A stretch of 64,000 nt of DNA from contig JAUPFV010000003.1 of the NCBI GenBank assembly GCA_036936605.1, positions 81,638,273 through 81,702,272 on the forward strand, given 5' to 3'. Source of the stretch: Limnanthes douglasii subsp. nivea (lineage: Eukaryota > Streptophyta > Magnoliopsida > Brassicales > Limnanthaceae). The notes beneath the pieces are model-generated. The model was not told the DNA's origin, did not search any database, and saw nothing but the letters and a program-made list of their open reading frames with translations. Positions 34,330 to 47,300 of this stretch are shown in pieces (within the stretch, counting starts at the first letter, position 1; each line of letters opens with the position of its first letter). Made by a program: the position numbers and the translations under genes.

Positions 34330-37008
34330 ATGAGATGTTCGATTTGGGAATCTAAACTTTAAAAGTTTAGAGTTATTTCCCAAAAAGTAAATGGTGAGAG
34401 GTTTAACATGCATCAATCATTCAGACCAACTATGCGAATGATGTTTTCTTGGAAAGCAATTCAAAAAAACCTTTCCAAAGGAGTCAGAATAAAGAGTCAA
34501 GAAATCTCTCGAGCTTATCTATACCGATGTATGTGGTCCAATCAAGCCGAGCTCTCTAGGTAAAGGTAACTAATTTCTTCTCTTCATTGATGATTTTTCA
34601 AGAAAAACTTGGTATATTTCTTAAAACATAAATCTGAAGTCTTTGGAATATTTAAGAAGTTCAAAGCAGTTGTGGAAAAGGAAAGCTGAAATAAGATCAA
34701 AGCCATGAGATCTGACTGAGGAAGGGAGTTCACATCTAATAAATTCCAAGAGTTTTGTGAAGCACATGGAATTCATCGCCGCTTGATAGTTCCTAGATCT
34801 CCTCAACAAAACGGTATGGCAGAGAGGAAGAACAAAACAATTCTGGATATGGCGCGAAGCATGCTTAAAAGCAAGAAATTGCCTAAAGGTTTTTGGGCAG
34901 AAGTAGGGGCTTGTGTGGTCTACTTGTCCAACCGATCTCCAACAAAAAGTGTTTGGGGAAAGACACCACAAGAAGCGTGGAGTGGAAGAAAGCCTTGAAT
35001 TTCCCACCTGAGAGTATTTGGAAGCGTAACTCATGTTCATGTACCAGACGAACAACGAACAAAACTCGATGATAAAAGCAAGAGTTTTATCTTCATCGGT
35101 TACGACTCAAGTTCTAAACGCTACAAGCTGTACAACCCAAACAATAAGAAGGTTGTTATAAGCCGAGACGTGATAGTTGATGAAGAAGACGAATAGGATT
35201 TGAAGTCTCATACAAATGAGTTCACATTTTTCCCCTAAATTAAAGAAGATGAGCAGACACCAAATGAGAAATCAGAAGATGTTGCTACCCCACATGCTTC
35301 ACCAACAGTAACTACTCATGGAGACTAACCACCTTCATTATTCTCAAATGGTAGTCAAAATGAGAGAGCAGTGGAACGTACAAGAAGCCTTAGTGATCTT
35401 TGTGAGGTAACCAAACAAATGGATAACCTTACATTATTTTATTTTTTTGATAATTGTAAGCCAGTGACATTTCAAGAAGCTGCACAAGAGAAACAATGGA
35501 GAGACGCGATGGATGAAGAAATTAGAGCCATCGAGAAAAATGACACATGGGAACTCACCTCACTTCCCAAAGGGTGCAAGACAATAGGCGTCAGATGGTT
35601 ATACAAAACTAAGAAAAATGCTAAAACGGAGATTGAAAAACACAAAGTGAGGCTTGTTGTAAAAGGCTATATTCAAAAGGCGGGAATTAACTATGATGAG
35701 GTATTCGCCCCTATTGCCCGATTAGAAACTATTAGACTAATAATTTTGTCGGCAGCTCAAAACAAGTGGAAGATACAACAAATGGATGTAAAGTCAGCAT
35801 TTCTAAATGGTATCCTTGAAGAAGAAGTCTACATTCAAAAAACATTAGGCTATGAGGTCAAAGGTCACGAAGATAAGGTGTTGAAGTTAAAGAAGGCTCT
35901 TTACGAGCTCAAACAAGCACCAAGGGCATTGAATAGTAGTTACGACAAGTATTTCCGAAAGAATAGCTTCAACAAATTTTTGTTCGAGCACGCTTTATAT
36001 ACCAAAATTAAAGATGAAGATATTTTGATTGTGTGTCTCTACGTGGATGATTTGATCTTCACCGGATGTAGCCCAATCATTTTCGATAAATTCAAGGAAG
36101 TGATGACGAGGAATTCGATATGACAGACTTAGGGCTCATGGCGTACTACCTTGGAATTGAAGTTAAACAACAAAAATATGGAATTTTCATCTCACAAGAA
36201 ATTTTTGTTAAAGATATCTTGAAGAAGTTTAAGATGGAGAACTGTAGCTCGATAAGCACGCCCATGGAGTTCGGAGTCAAAATATCCAAATATGAAGAAG
36301 GCGACCGTGTAGATCCAACATTATTTAAAATTTTGGTAGGAAGTCTATGCTATCTAACTCGTACGAGACCAGATATTCTTAATGTAGTTGGATTGGTTAG
36401 CCGCTATCATGGAATCTCCAACAACAACTCAATTTAAGGATGCAAAGAGGATCCTTCGTTATCTGAAAGGTACAATTGACTTTGGCTTACTCTATTCAAT
36501 TTCTAATGATTACAAGCTCGTTGGGTATAGCGATAGTGATTGGGGTGGAGACATAGATAATCAAAGGAGTACTACTGGATTTTTATTTTTCATGGGAAAT
36601 ATTGCTTTCACATGGATGTCAAAGAAAGAACTGATTGTCACGTTATCTACTTGTGAGGCGGAATACGTTGTTGCTACTACTTGTGTTAGTCATAGAATTT
36701 ATCTTAGAAATCTGTTGAAGGAGATAGACCTAACACAAAATAAGCCAATTAAAGTGTATGTCGACAATAAGTGAGCCATTGTTTTAGCCAAAAATTTAGT
36801 ATTCCATGATCGAAGCAAGCATATGGACGTTCGCTACCACTACATAAGGGAGTGTATTTCAAGAAAGGATGTGCAAGTTGAATATGTGAAGACACAAGAT
36901 CAAGCTGCTGATATTTTCACCAAGCCACTGAAAAGCAAAGACTTCAAACGATTAAGGAAACTATTAGGGGTCACGGGATCAAGTTTAAGGGGGAGTGATG
37001 GATCATAA
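34330..37008 (+). pseudogene. Copia family 1 pol, copy 3, partial
   Basis: Integrase core remnants are at 34783-34998 (SPQQNGMAERKN). RT is 35371-36123, with MDVKSAFLNG and YVDD at about 36039. RNase H runs 36388-37008 with the TGA at 36772 also seen in copy 2. Frameshifts near 36120 and 36409 are those of all copies. Confidence 0.87.
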
Positions 37009-37407
37009 ACTTGACCCAGTTAAAGGGTCCAACCCACTCAATAAAGCTCATCTAGAAAGCATCTTCTAGAACCAATTAAATTAATATTTATTTAGTAGTG
37101 GAGGTTGTATGAAAGCCCATCTTTAGTTTAAGTGCAAGACACACTTTTATGTTGAGTTTATGAAACACTTTTACCTTCAGTGTAGTCTTGAGGTTGAGTG
37201 TTTAACTATCCATAAGATCTTAGATGGTGGATCCTTATCTCCACTATGGTTCTATAAATAGTGGATCTCTCCCACCATCTAGAGTATCACCAAACACACT
37301 AAGAAGTAAAGTTAGAGAGAAATATTTCTCTTTTAATGTGAGGTGTAAGAGTGTTCTTGTAACATTTCTTCTTTTCAATGAGTGTTTTTTATTATTTTTT
37401 ACCAACA
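34330..37407 (+). mobile_element. Copia family 1, copy 3, 5'-truncated
   Basis: This begins inside the integrase region (equivalent to about 30134) and ends with a 3' LTR of 412 bp (36996-37407), shortened by a 30-bp deletion. Its 3' half is nearly identical to copy 2 at a constant offset of 4,197 bp, so it arose by a 4.2-kb tandem duplication of copia 3' part plus tail. Confidence 0.9.
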
Positions 37408-38446
37408 AGACAAACTAAGACATTATTGAAGGAATGAGCGGATCTATGTCGGTAATATTCTATTTTGGCCAACAGCATTTGATCTGACTTTAATGACATT
37501 AAAAAAGTGTTCAAGAAAATAGTCGAGACGACTACTTGCAACAGAATTCGATGGAGTTAATTAAATCAAATCGGTATAAAAAATGTGAAACCTCATGTCC
37601 GAGTAGAAGTCGTAGCACCAGGATTCCTATTAATTTTAAATTAAATTTTGCAGTCCAAATAACCCACCAGCAAATCACAACATTTGCGGTTGCATATATT
37701 GGGTGCAGCCACAATCAGACGTTCAGATAGATGGGAAAACGAAATCCCTTTTAATTTTATTTTTGATTCGGTGTTCGGAACTTATAAGGCTGAAATTTGT
37801 ATTTGGGATTTCTAAGGCTAAAATCTGTCCAGCTATATGCTGATTTAGCGCTATGATTCGGAAGAAATTGCTACTAGAACAATGTATTGTGTTTGCATTG
37901 GCGACAAATATGAGCAGACATGGATGCTGGTAGTTCAAATACAAGATCCGAATGACAAAGATGCATACACCAGTGAACCAGATCCAAATAATGAAGGCGA
38001 AGAAAATAGTAATCCAACCTCCCAATTTCCCCAATCCTCAGCTAAACGATACGGCAAAAAAAAACTCAAATTATTTTACTATTCAAATTCTTCCTAAATT
38101 TTTTAGTGGCAAGTTTTGGAAATTTTGTGGCATGAATATCGCGGACATGAAAGAACAAATTTTATAGCATGACCGACGGTAAAATGAAGCTGAAGCTGAA
38201 ATGGAACCCTATGATCTTTAGCAAACATCATAGCTATTATAAGAAAAGATCTAACGAAACAGCTTCAGCTACGTTGTGGAATGGATGTTGGACAAACAAA
38301 TGAAATCTCTATGTTTTCAAACTTACTTTAGGTATAATAGAAAAATTATTAGTGATTGAAGAGGAGACATATATGGCCCTTCTCGTAGTATACTTAGCTC
38401 TTCAGGAAGAATTATCCAGACCATCTAGAAATCTCTACTCTATATG
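37408..38446. repeat. Tail segment T3
   Basis: This is a full-length tail copy with small indels. It joins the AT-rich block at TCCGGATTTTTC. No intact gene is seen. Confidence 0.75.
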
Positions 38447-39232
38447 GCCCTCCGGATTTTTCAAAATTCACGAATCTTTCCGATTAAAGATTAACTTTTA
38501 TTGAAACTCGAGCATTTAACTTTAAGACTCTATTAGATCAAATTTTCACAAAAAAGTTACTATATTTCGTCTTAAATTTTTTATTTTCATGTTCGTAGTT
38601 ATTAATAACCTTCAAAACTCCATATCTTTCAAACTATAACTTAAAAAGAAAATCTAAAAATATATATTCCTAGTTTTTTAAACGAACAAAACGAAATGCA
38701 TGAGTGATATTTTCAGAATTTTTGTTTTTTTCTCTTATTTTCGCAACCAAATAATACTTAATTACGTAACTGGAACACAATTGTTTTTTCAAAACATCTA
38801 TCACAACCAAATTCATATTAGGAAACTAGTTGACCATATTTACGCATCATATTTTGCATGTAGCTACACAACTAGAATACATTTGTTTTTTCACAACCAA
38901 ATTCATATTTACGCAACTATTGTTTTCTTATTTACACAACTCATTTGCATATAATTTTGCAACCGAAAACAGTTTCCTTTTGGCAACCAAATAACACTTA
39001 ATTACCCGAGCGTAACATATATGATTTTTTCCAACCAAATTCCACGTTCTTTCGCAACTGGAATACAATTTGTTTTTCAGACTAATTTTGGGATCCGGTT
39101 ATTCTTAATTTCACAACTAAATGTAGTCCTAACTAAAATTCAAATAATAATATATTGCATGGATCTAGTTTTGTTCATTTACAAAAAAAAAACAAACGAT
39201 ATTTTCAGATTTTTTTTAAAGCGATGGTTTGA
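38447..39232. repeat. AT-rich block, unit 3
   Basis: This is the block as in unit 2, including the degenerate CAACCAAAT repeats. It is interrupted near 39232 (…GGTTTGAAAG) by the inverted-repeat region. Confidence 0.8.
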
Positions 39233-39539
39233 AAGAGGCTTAAATCGTTGCTTCATCCCTCGACTATCACGTTTTGTGTCATTCAGTCCCTCGACAAAAC
39301 AATTACGGTTGAGGGCCCCTCGTCTATCAAAAATCAATAAATTCAGTCACCGCGCGTGGTTTTTGCTGTAATGCTACCACGTGTTACTATAGTTAAACGG
39401 TTTGCGTTCCACAGATAGTCCTTTGAATTTTAATTCCATTTTTACCCTTCAAATTTAATATTTTGAAATATATACTTTTATTTTTAGTTTTTCTCATAAT
39501 AGAGTATAGCAAAATTTGCTATACTCTGTTTTTTTCGAT

Positions 39540-39705
39540 ACAGTTGCCCCAGAATTTCACAAACAAAATTGTGAAGTTCTTTACCAAACTGCAAGTAACC
39601 CAATTAAGAACATCTAGATAATAAACTGGCAATTCGTAAGTACATCTGGACTAGGTCCACTAAGCTTCATCTGATAAAATATTTTAAAGCCATCACTCTG
39701 TACAA
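39540..39705 (-). pseudogene. PPR gene fragment, inverted copy
   Basis: The minus strand reads MKLSGPSPDV followed, across one frame change, by a CSQLGYLQ-type helix and FGKELHNF. This is the typical consensus of a plant pentatricopeptide repeat. About one and a half repeats remain. Confidence 0.55.
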
Positions 39706-40116
39706 CCTCAAGCTATTCTCTTTTTTATGGGTATGTATCATTCAGTATATAATTCTTTAAGAGGTTGTTTGGAAATATAAATCAAAATTTCAATAAGGTT
39801 TTTTTTTTAAGAAGTTTGGTAGATAGAAGGCGAGCAAAAATGAGTCTAGAAAGATATAAAAGCTAAACAATTTTTTTTGGGTCATTCATTCTGAATTTTG
39901 AATTTCTTGATCATTAATAATTTATGTTATCCCCAAGGTTTGGAAGTATGTCTGTTTTTTCTGTTTGTAGTGCTTATATTCGATCTAGACTTCCTGCTTT
40001 GTTTTATTATACAGATCTCCTGACAATCATTATACATGTTAAGAAAATTGAATACCCAAGAAAACTGAATAACTATTTGTTTTTATATTCTAGTTTGACA
40101 CTTCCTTAGAATCTGC

Positions 40117-40473
40117 ATGCCAATTGATGTAGATGCTTTTGCTATTCGTATAACACATCTAAATCTGCAGGAGAAAATTGTTATGGTTCGAGAGAATGAG
40201 TTGTTGCAGAAAAAAATTGAAAAGCTGAATAATGAAATGGATTGCTTGCTTAAAAGTAAAAAATTAGCTGATGGTCAGATCAATGCATTGACCAAATCAT
40301 TGGAAGCACTTCAAACGAATATCAAGGACAAAGAAAAACAGGTAGCTCTTTCTGCTGGATTGCATCTCCTGAAGAAGCTACATACTTTCCGTGACGTATA
40401 TTTTAATATTTCAAGTTCAAGATTTAAAGGAAGCCTCGGAGCGCCAAAGAAAAGAATATCAAGGGGGGAATAG
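40117..40473 (+). pseudogene. Captured exon(s) of a coiled-coil protein gene
   Basis: A 57-codon phase-0 exon (40171-40341) is bounded by CTGCAG and GTAGCT. It encodes a heptad-like Glu/Lys/Leu helix (ENELLQKKIEKLNNE, then INALTKSLEALQ). About 80 bp later the reading VQDLKEASERQRKEYQG continues the same style, but the expected acceptor AG has become AA. I do not recognise the parent. C-terminal coiled coils of ER BAP31-like proteins are one possibility, with low confidence. Retained introns mean DNA-level capture, not retroposition. Confidence 0.5.
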
Positions 40474-41126
40474 CGAAAGAAAGCAACCATACTTCCAAAC
40501 CTGCCAGATTGAGGATAACATAAATTATTAATGATCGAGAAATTCAAAATTTAGAATGAATGACCCAAACAAAAAAAATTGTTTAGCTTTTATATCTTTC
40601 TAGACTCATTTTCGCTCGCCTTCTATCTACCAAACTTCTTCATAAAAACCTTATTGAAATTTTGATTTATATTTCCAAACAACCCCTTAAAGAATTATAT
40701 ACTAAATGATACGTACCCATAAAAACGAAAATAGCTTCGAGGTTATAAAACAGAGTGATCCCAAATTATTATTGGTATGGTTATCCTTTGCATAAACTTA
40801 AACCCTAAACTAAACCCTTCTCCCTACAAACATAAAAAGCAGACATACTTCCAAACCTGCCAGATTGGGGATAACATAAATTATTAATGATCGAGAAATT
40901 CAAAATTTAGAATTAAATGACCCAAACAAAAAAAATTGTTTAGCTTTTATATCTTTCTAGACTCATTTTCGCTCGCCTTCTATCTACCAAACTTCTTCAA
41001 AAAACCCTTATTGAAATTTTGATTTATATTTCCAAACAACCCCTTAAAGAATTATATACTAAATGATACGTACCCATAAAAACGAAAATAGCTTCGAGGT
41101 TATAAAACACGAGGTTATAAAACAGA

Positions 41127-41300
41127 GTGATGCATTTAAGACATTTTATCAGAATGAAACTTAGTGGACCTAGTCCATATGTAGTTACAATTTTTAGTTT
41201 ATTATCTGGATGTTCTCAATTGGGTTACTTGCAGTTTGGTAAAGAACTTCACAATTTTATTTGTGAACTTCTAGGGCAACTGTGTCGGAAAAAAGAACTA
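41127..41300 (+). pseudogene. PPR gene fragment, direct copy 1
   Basis: This frame is open: IRMKLSGPSPYVVTIFSLLS, then GCSQLGYLQFGKELHNFICE. It matches the E/DYW-class PPR pattern (G-x-P-x-x-VT-x-x-SLLSACSQLG-x-L-x-x-GK-x-LH-x-FI). A 27-bp palindrome follows at 41300-41326. Confidence 0.65.
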
Positions 41301-41844
41301 GAGTATAGCAAATTTTGTTATACTCTGTTTTGAGAAAAATTAAAAAATTAAAATTAAAAAATATATTTAAAAAATATTAAATTAGAAGAGTAAAAATGGA
41401 ATTAAATTCGAAAGATATGACATTAAAAAATAAAAAACACTCAAAAGAGAAATCAAAAGCGAAATCGGTTAAAGGGTATATTGGGATTAATAGAAATTCC
41501 ACGTGGTGTTATCGGTACTTAAGTACTACAAACAGAATATAAGCACTACAAACAGAAAAAGCAGACATACTTCCAAACGTGCCAGATTGGGGATAACATA
41601 AATTATTAATGATCGAGAAATTCAAAATTTAGAATGAATGACCCAAACAAAAAAAAAATTCTTTAGCTTTTATGTCTTTCTAGACTCATTTTCGCTCGCC
41701 TTCTATCTACCAAACTTCTTAAAAAAAAACCTTATTGAAATTTTGATTTATATTTCCAAACAACCCCTTAAAGAATTATATACTAAATGATACGTACCCA
41801 TAAAAACGAAAATAGCTTCGAGGTTATAAAACAGAGTGATGCAT

Positions 41845-41995
41845 TTAAGACATTTTATCAGATATGAAACTTAGTGGGCCTAGTCCATATATAGTTACAG
41901 TTGTTAGTTTATTATCTGTATGTTCTCAATTGGGTTACTTGCAGTTTGGTAAAAAACTTCACAAATTTTCTTTGTGAACTTCTAGGGCAACTGTG
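41845..41995 (+). pseudogene. PPR gene fragment, direct copy 2
   Basis: This is the same fragment as at 41127, broken by small indels (for example GATATGAAAC and an extra base in the run after ACTTCACAAA). A related palindrome is at 42011-42037. Confidence 0.55.
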
Positions 41996-42404
41996 TCGGA
42001 AAAAAGAACCAGAGTATAGAAAATTTTGCTATACTCTGTTTTGAGAAAAATTAAAGCATTAAAATTAAAATATATATTTAAAAAATATTAAATTCGAAGG
42101 GTAAAAATAGAATTAAATTCGAAAGGTATGGCATTAAAAAATAAAAAACACTCAAAAAAGAAATCAAAAGAGAAATCGGTTAAGGGTATATTGGGATTAA
42201 GTGAAATTTCACGTGTCGGTACTTAAGTTTTAAAACCAAGTGGATATGAGTAGTTTTTCAAGCCTGGATAGCTATTAGTAAATAGTTTTGATCCCAAATT
42301 ATTATTGATATGGTTACCCTTTGCATAAACTTAAACACTAAACTAAACCCTTCTCCTTAAGCCTTCGAAATCAGACCAACTCTCTCTCTAACTCCACCGC
42401 TAGC

Positions 42405-42620
42405 AACTTCTTCTGCCTTGTCCTGTCCTTACAGTATTATATTGTTTCCTTGTGCATGCCGTGCTTCAGCATCATCAGCGCTGGAAAGGATCTGCCCAAC
42501 CGCAGCTCCACGAGATGCAAGCAAACCTTGTGCTATCACTTTGTCTTTGTATGCAGACGGGTCTTCCAACTGCGGGTGAAGGAGTTGGTCCAAATGCTGA
42601 GGCGTTGCCATCTTCACAGT
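42405..42620 (-). pseudogene. PPDK gene fragment, copy 3
   Basis: This is the same segment as copies 1 and 2, here open two codons farther upstream ([11 protein letters not shown]), which fits the native Lys-Met context of PPDK. It ends in the same TAA frameshift. Confidence 0.75.
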
Positions 42621-43018
42621 TGTGCGAGTCTATATTAGTGAACCATGTCGACTACTATGTATCTTCACAACACATTTACCCGTGGCGCTTACCTGTTCTA
42701 CATTCCAGCATCAACACCCTATTTTCTTAAATTGTGAATCAATATCCATCAAAACCTTACTTCTAACTTTAACTGAAAATACTCTACTAACCGACCAAGG
42801 CATGTTGACCTATAGCCTTCGGACAATTACGCAAATTATTCCATTGCCTTGTTTGACTAGTCTTAGAACTTGAGCTTGATCAAGGGGAAAGGCTTTTATA
42901 CAAAAACTATAATGACTTCACATGGTCATCATCTCTACCTCATCGACAAGGATAAGGACGGCATTCAAATTGTTGTGCATTTTGTGCCTGTTAGGTTGCA
43001 GGACAAGTCCTTGCGAAG

Positions 43019-43024
43019 TGTCTC
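43019..43024 (+). promoter_or_regulatory. TGTCTC auxin-response element, SAUR copy 3
   Basis: The hexamer is conserved 363 bp upstream of the ATG. Confidence 0.5.
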
Positions 43025-43266
43025 CTACCATCCGGGAAACAGATCATAATATTATCCTTCATAAACCTCTCATCCTTGCAAATTTTATCATCGAACTTGT
43101 AGGACAGGTCTGTCTGTCAGCCTATAGTCCTTTCAAAGTTTCTAAGCCTTTTATTTCCGTCAAGTTGGTGTGGGGGACAAAACCATGTGAAATGCTTTAA
43201 TAGTCCAGCCCCAGCTGATACCACAGGTTAGAGGACACGGATTTCAAATTGAAATGCTATTCTATC

Positions 43267-43274
43267 TATATATA
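43267..43274 (+). promoter_or_regulatory. TATA box of SAUR copy 3
   Basis: TATATATA lies 108 bp upstream of the start in this copy, as in the others. Confidence 0.65.
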
Positions 43275-43381
43275 CCCACATGACATTGTTCAACCTCCAA
43301 ACCCACAACTCTTCACATTCCAAATTCATCAATTAAACAAAAAAATACTAAGAAGCTCTAAAATCTTTTTTTTGGAGAAAC

Positions 43382-43666
43382 ATGGGTGTTCGTCTTCCAG
43401 GTGTTGTTTCTGCTCTCCGACGGTCCGTTTCCTTGACAAAGAAATCAGCTCCGAGAAATTCGGATGTACCAAAAGGCTTCTTTGCAGTTTATGTTGGTAC
43501 TCATATGAAGAGATTTGTAGTTCCTGTATCCTACTTGAACCAGCCGTTGTTTCAAGATTTGCTAAGTCGAGCCGAAGAAGAATTTGGATTTGATCATCCC
43601 ATGGGTGGCTTGACCATTCCTTGCGACGAAGATCTATTTGTTAGTCTCACTTCTCAGCTTCAATAG
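43382..43666 (+). CDS. SAUR family auxin-responsive protein, copy 3
   Basis: This is an intact 94-aa SAUR. It combines Ala23 and Leu60 of copy 2 with FGFDHP of copy 1, so it is closest to a consensus of the three. The core motifs are complete. Promoter layout, TATA spacing and the DST-like 3' blocks are the same. The copy lies downstream of the inverted-repeat region and the PPDK fragment, and 650 bp upstream of copia family 1 copy 4. Function is assigned by family only. Confidence 0.93.
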   Translation: MGVRLPGVVSALRRSVSLTKKSAPRNSDVPKGFFAVYVGTHMKRFVVPVSYLNQPLFQDLLSRAEEEFGFDHPMGGLTIPCDEDLFVSLTSQLQ

Positions 43667-44317
43667 ATTAAAGACACTGGAGGCAAGACAATTTTGTAAA
43701 GGCAGATTAGCATGTTACATATATACGTTTAGCTGAAATGAGATAGGACACTTGCTGTCATGTAAATAGGATACTCATACATCAATTTTTAACTTTTATC
43801 TCCAACCATGACTCACGCAAATATTTTGTCTATTTTTAACTTTAATCTCCAACCATCCGGCATGCAAAGTAATGAATCACATGCAAAATAATAACCACAT
43901 TTGTCATAAAATAACTGACGCTTTTATTTATTTTTTATTCTAACAATAAAACTACTTTGTATTCTATAAAACAAATCATGATAAACCACCGAAATGAAAA
44001 TACATGAAACCAATAATAGTTTGTACTTTTTTCTTCTTGTAATTTGTTTATATATGATTCTTGTCCGTAGGTGATACATTTTTGTTTATATATGATTCTT
44101 GTCCGTAGGTGATACATTTCGGCAAATAGGGCGATGAAATTTGTAAATAAAATAATTTCAAGTTATTTGGAATTTGAAAAGCTTGAGTGTGAATTAAAAA
44201 AATTTGAAAAAAAAAATAAAGTTTTTTGTTTTTAGTAAAGCGGAAGCCACTAAGTTGTAGTTGTTTTATGGGGTAACTAACCACACGGAATAGTGAAAGT
44301 TATTACGACACAAGACA
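43667..44317. other. SAUR3 downstream spacer
   Basis: No gene. It has the duplicated 38-bp motif like unit 1. It ends in AGACA (44313-44317). Confidence 0.7.
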
Positions 44318-47300
44318 TGTTGGATCATAAATTTGATATGGTTAAACGGTCCAACCCACTCAATAAAGCCCGTATATAAAGCATCTTCTAGAACCAATTA
44401 AATTAATAATTATTTAGTAGTGGAGGTCGTGTGTAAGACCATCTTTAGGTTGAGTGTAAGACACATTTTTATGTTGAGTGTAAGAAACACTTTTACCTTG
44501 AGTGTAGTCATGAGGCTGAGTGTTTAAGTATCCATAAGATCTTAGATGGTGGATCCTTGTCTCCAATATTGTTCTATAAATAGTGGAGCTCTCCCACCAT
44601 CTAGAGCATCACACAAACACACCAAGAAGTAAAGTTAGAGGGAAAATTAGAGTGAGAGAAAAGAGAGACAAGAATGGTCTCTTGAGTGAAAGAAAAATAC
44701 TTATCTTCTAGTGTGAGGTGTAAGAGTGTTCTTGTAACATTTCTTCTTTTCAATCTATATCAAATTTGCTTGTTTGTTTTTAGTGAGTGTTGTTTTATTA
44801 TTTTCCGCCAACAAAGTGGTATCAGAGCCACAAGCTCTTTCCAAAATTTGGTTTTTAAATTTTCAACATATTTAAAAATATGGCAAATGGTGTATCCTCC
44901 TTCCAAGTTCCAACACTCAATAACAATAACTACGAATCCTAGAGTATCAAGATGAAAGCTCTCCTTGGAGCATATGATGTGTGGGATGCCGTAAAAAAGG
45001 GGATGACGAACCCAAAGATGAAGCAAGCCGTACTCAAGAGGAGAAAACAAATTTGAAGGATTCAAGAAAGAGAGACAAAAAATCTCTATTCCTCATCTAT
45101 CAAGCATTAGATGATGATGGCTTCGAAAAAATTTCAAGCGCATTCTCTGCCAAGCAAGCGTGAGAGAAATTACAAATCTCTAACAAAGGAGTCGAAAAGG
45201 TGAAAAAGGTACGAATCCAAACATTAAGAGGTGAATTTGAATCCTTACATATGAAAGCGTCCGAATCTATATCGGAATATTTCTGAAGAGTAGCAACTGT
45301 TTCTAATCAATTAAAAAGAAATGGTGAGAAGTTAGAAGATGTGAGAGTAATAAAAAAAATCGTTCGTTGGATCCCGAATTTGAGCATATCTTCACGACGA
45401 TTGAAGAAACCAAAGACTTGGATAAAATGATGATTTAAGAACTTTAAGGATCATTACAAGCCTATGAAGAAAAGCTCAATAAGAAACAAGAGATCACCGA
45501 GCAACTCCTCAAACTAGAACTGAAGGACATGGATACAAATCAAGGAGATGATGGAAACCAACGTGGCTGAGGCAGAGGCAGAGGCTGCGGACGAGGTGGT
45601 TATCATGGTCGTGGACGTGGTTGGAATTACAACAACAATAATTCCAACTAAACTACGAGAAATGATAAAGCTCAACATGAGGTCGTGGAAGAAGAAATCC
45701 AATCTCGAGGTATGATAAATCTCAAATCCAATGTTATAAATGTCAAAGGTTTGGACATTATGCTTCAGAATGCAGAGGCTCCAACAATAGAGTTGAGGAG
45801 AGGGCCAACTATGTGGAGGAGAAGATGGAGGAAAAAGACATGTTATTACTAACATACAAAAACACTAATAAAGGTCAAGAGAACACTTGGTATCTTGACA
45901 CTAGTACAAGCAACCATATGTGTGGGAAAAGAAGCATGTCCGTATAGATCAATGAAGGAGTGAGTGGAAATGTCTATTTTGGAGATGATAGCAAAATATC
46001 AGTGAAAAGAAAAGGTAACATTCTTATTCGTGCAAAAGATGGTAGTCACCAAATAATTTCAAATGTCTATTACGTACCTAGCATGAAAAACAACATCTTG
46101 AGTTTGGGACAACTACTAGAAAAGGGCTATCATATTCATATTAAAAATTATAGTCTTTTTATGAGCGATGGCAAAGGATACTTAATTGTTAAAGTTCAAA
46201 TGTCAAAGAATAGAATGTTTCCTTTGAATATTCAAAATTATGTTGCAAAGTGACTTAAGGCGTGTTACAAAGATTCGTCATGTCTATGAGATGTTCGATT
46301 TGGGAATCTAAACTTTAAAAGTTTAGAGTAATTTCCCAAAAAGTAAATGGTGAGAGGTTTAACATGCACCAATCATTCGGACCAACTATGCGAAAGATGT
46401 TTTCTTGGAAAATAATTCAGAAAAACCTTTCCAAAGGAGTCAGAATAAAGAGTCAAGAAACCTCTTGAACTTATCTATACTGATGTATGTGGTCCAATCA
46501 AGCCGAGCTCTCTAGGTAAATGTAACTAATTTCTTCTCTTCATTGATGATTTTTCAAGAAAAACTTAGTATATTTCTTAAAACAGAAATCTGAAGTCTTT
46601 GGAATATTTAAGAAGTTCAAAGCAGTTGTGGAAAAGGAAAGCGGAAATAAGATCAAAGCCATGACATCTGACTGAGGAAGGGAGTTCACATCCAATGAAT
46701 TCCAAGAGTTTTGTGAAGCATATGGAATTCATCGCCGCTGGACAGTTCCTAAATCTCCTCAACAAAACGGTATGGCAGAGAGGAAGAACAGAACAATTCT
46801 TGATATGGCGCGAAGCATGCTTAAAAGCAAGAAATTGCCTAAAGGTTTTTGGGCGGAAGCAGGGGCTTGTGTGGTCTACTTGTCCAGCCGATATCCAACA
46901 AAAAGTGTTTGGGGAAAGACACCACAAGAAGCGTGGAGTGGAAGAAAGCCCATAATTTCCCACCTGAGAGTATTTGGAAGCGTAACTCATGTCCATGTAC
47001 CAGACGAAAAACGAAGAAAACTCGATGATAAAAGCAAGAGTTTTATCTTCATCGGTTACGACTCAAGTTCTAAACGCTACAAGATGTACAACCCAAACAA
47101 TAAGAAGGTTGTTATAAGCCGAGACGTGATAGTTGATGAAGAAGGCGAATGGGATTTGAAGTCTCATACAAACGAGTTCACATTGTTTCCCTAAATTAAA
47201 GAAGATGAGCAGACACCAAATGAGAAATCAGAAGATGTTGCTACCCCACATGCTTCACCAACAGTAACTACTCATGGAGACTCACCACCTTCATTATTGT

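Larger units (their letters stand above)
39233..42117. mobile_element. Rearranged inverted-repeat element with captured gene fragments (Pack-type-like)
   Basis: The left arm 39498-39983 reappears inverted three times to the right, at about 40489-40758 (shortened), 40845-41400 and 41535-42110. Array sequence is interspersed between the right arms at 40759-40826 and 41405-41521. Arms carry a PPR-gene fragment. The centre (39984-40488) carries an exon of a coiled-coil gene. The first 260 bp (39233-39497) resemble a non-autonomous DNA-transposon end in style but have no clear partner at the other side. Class unknown; no transposase seen. Confidence 0.6.
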
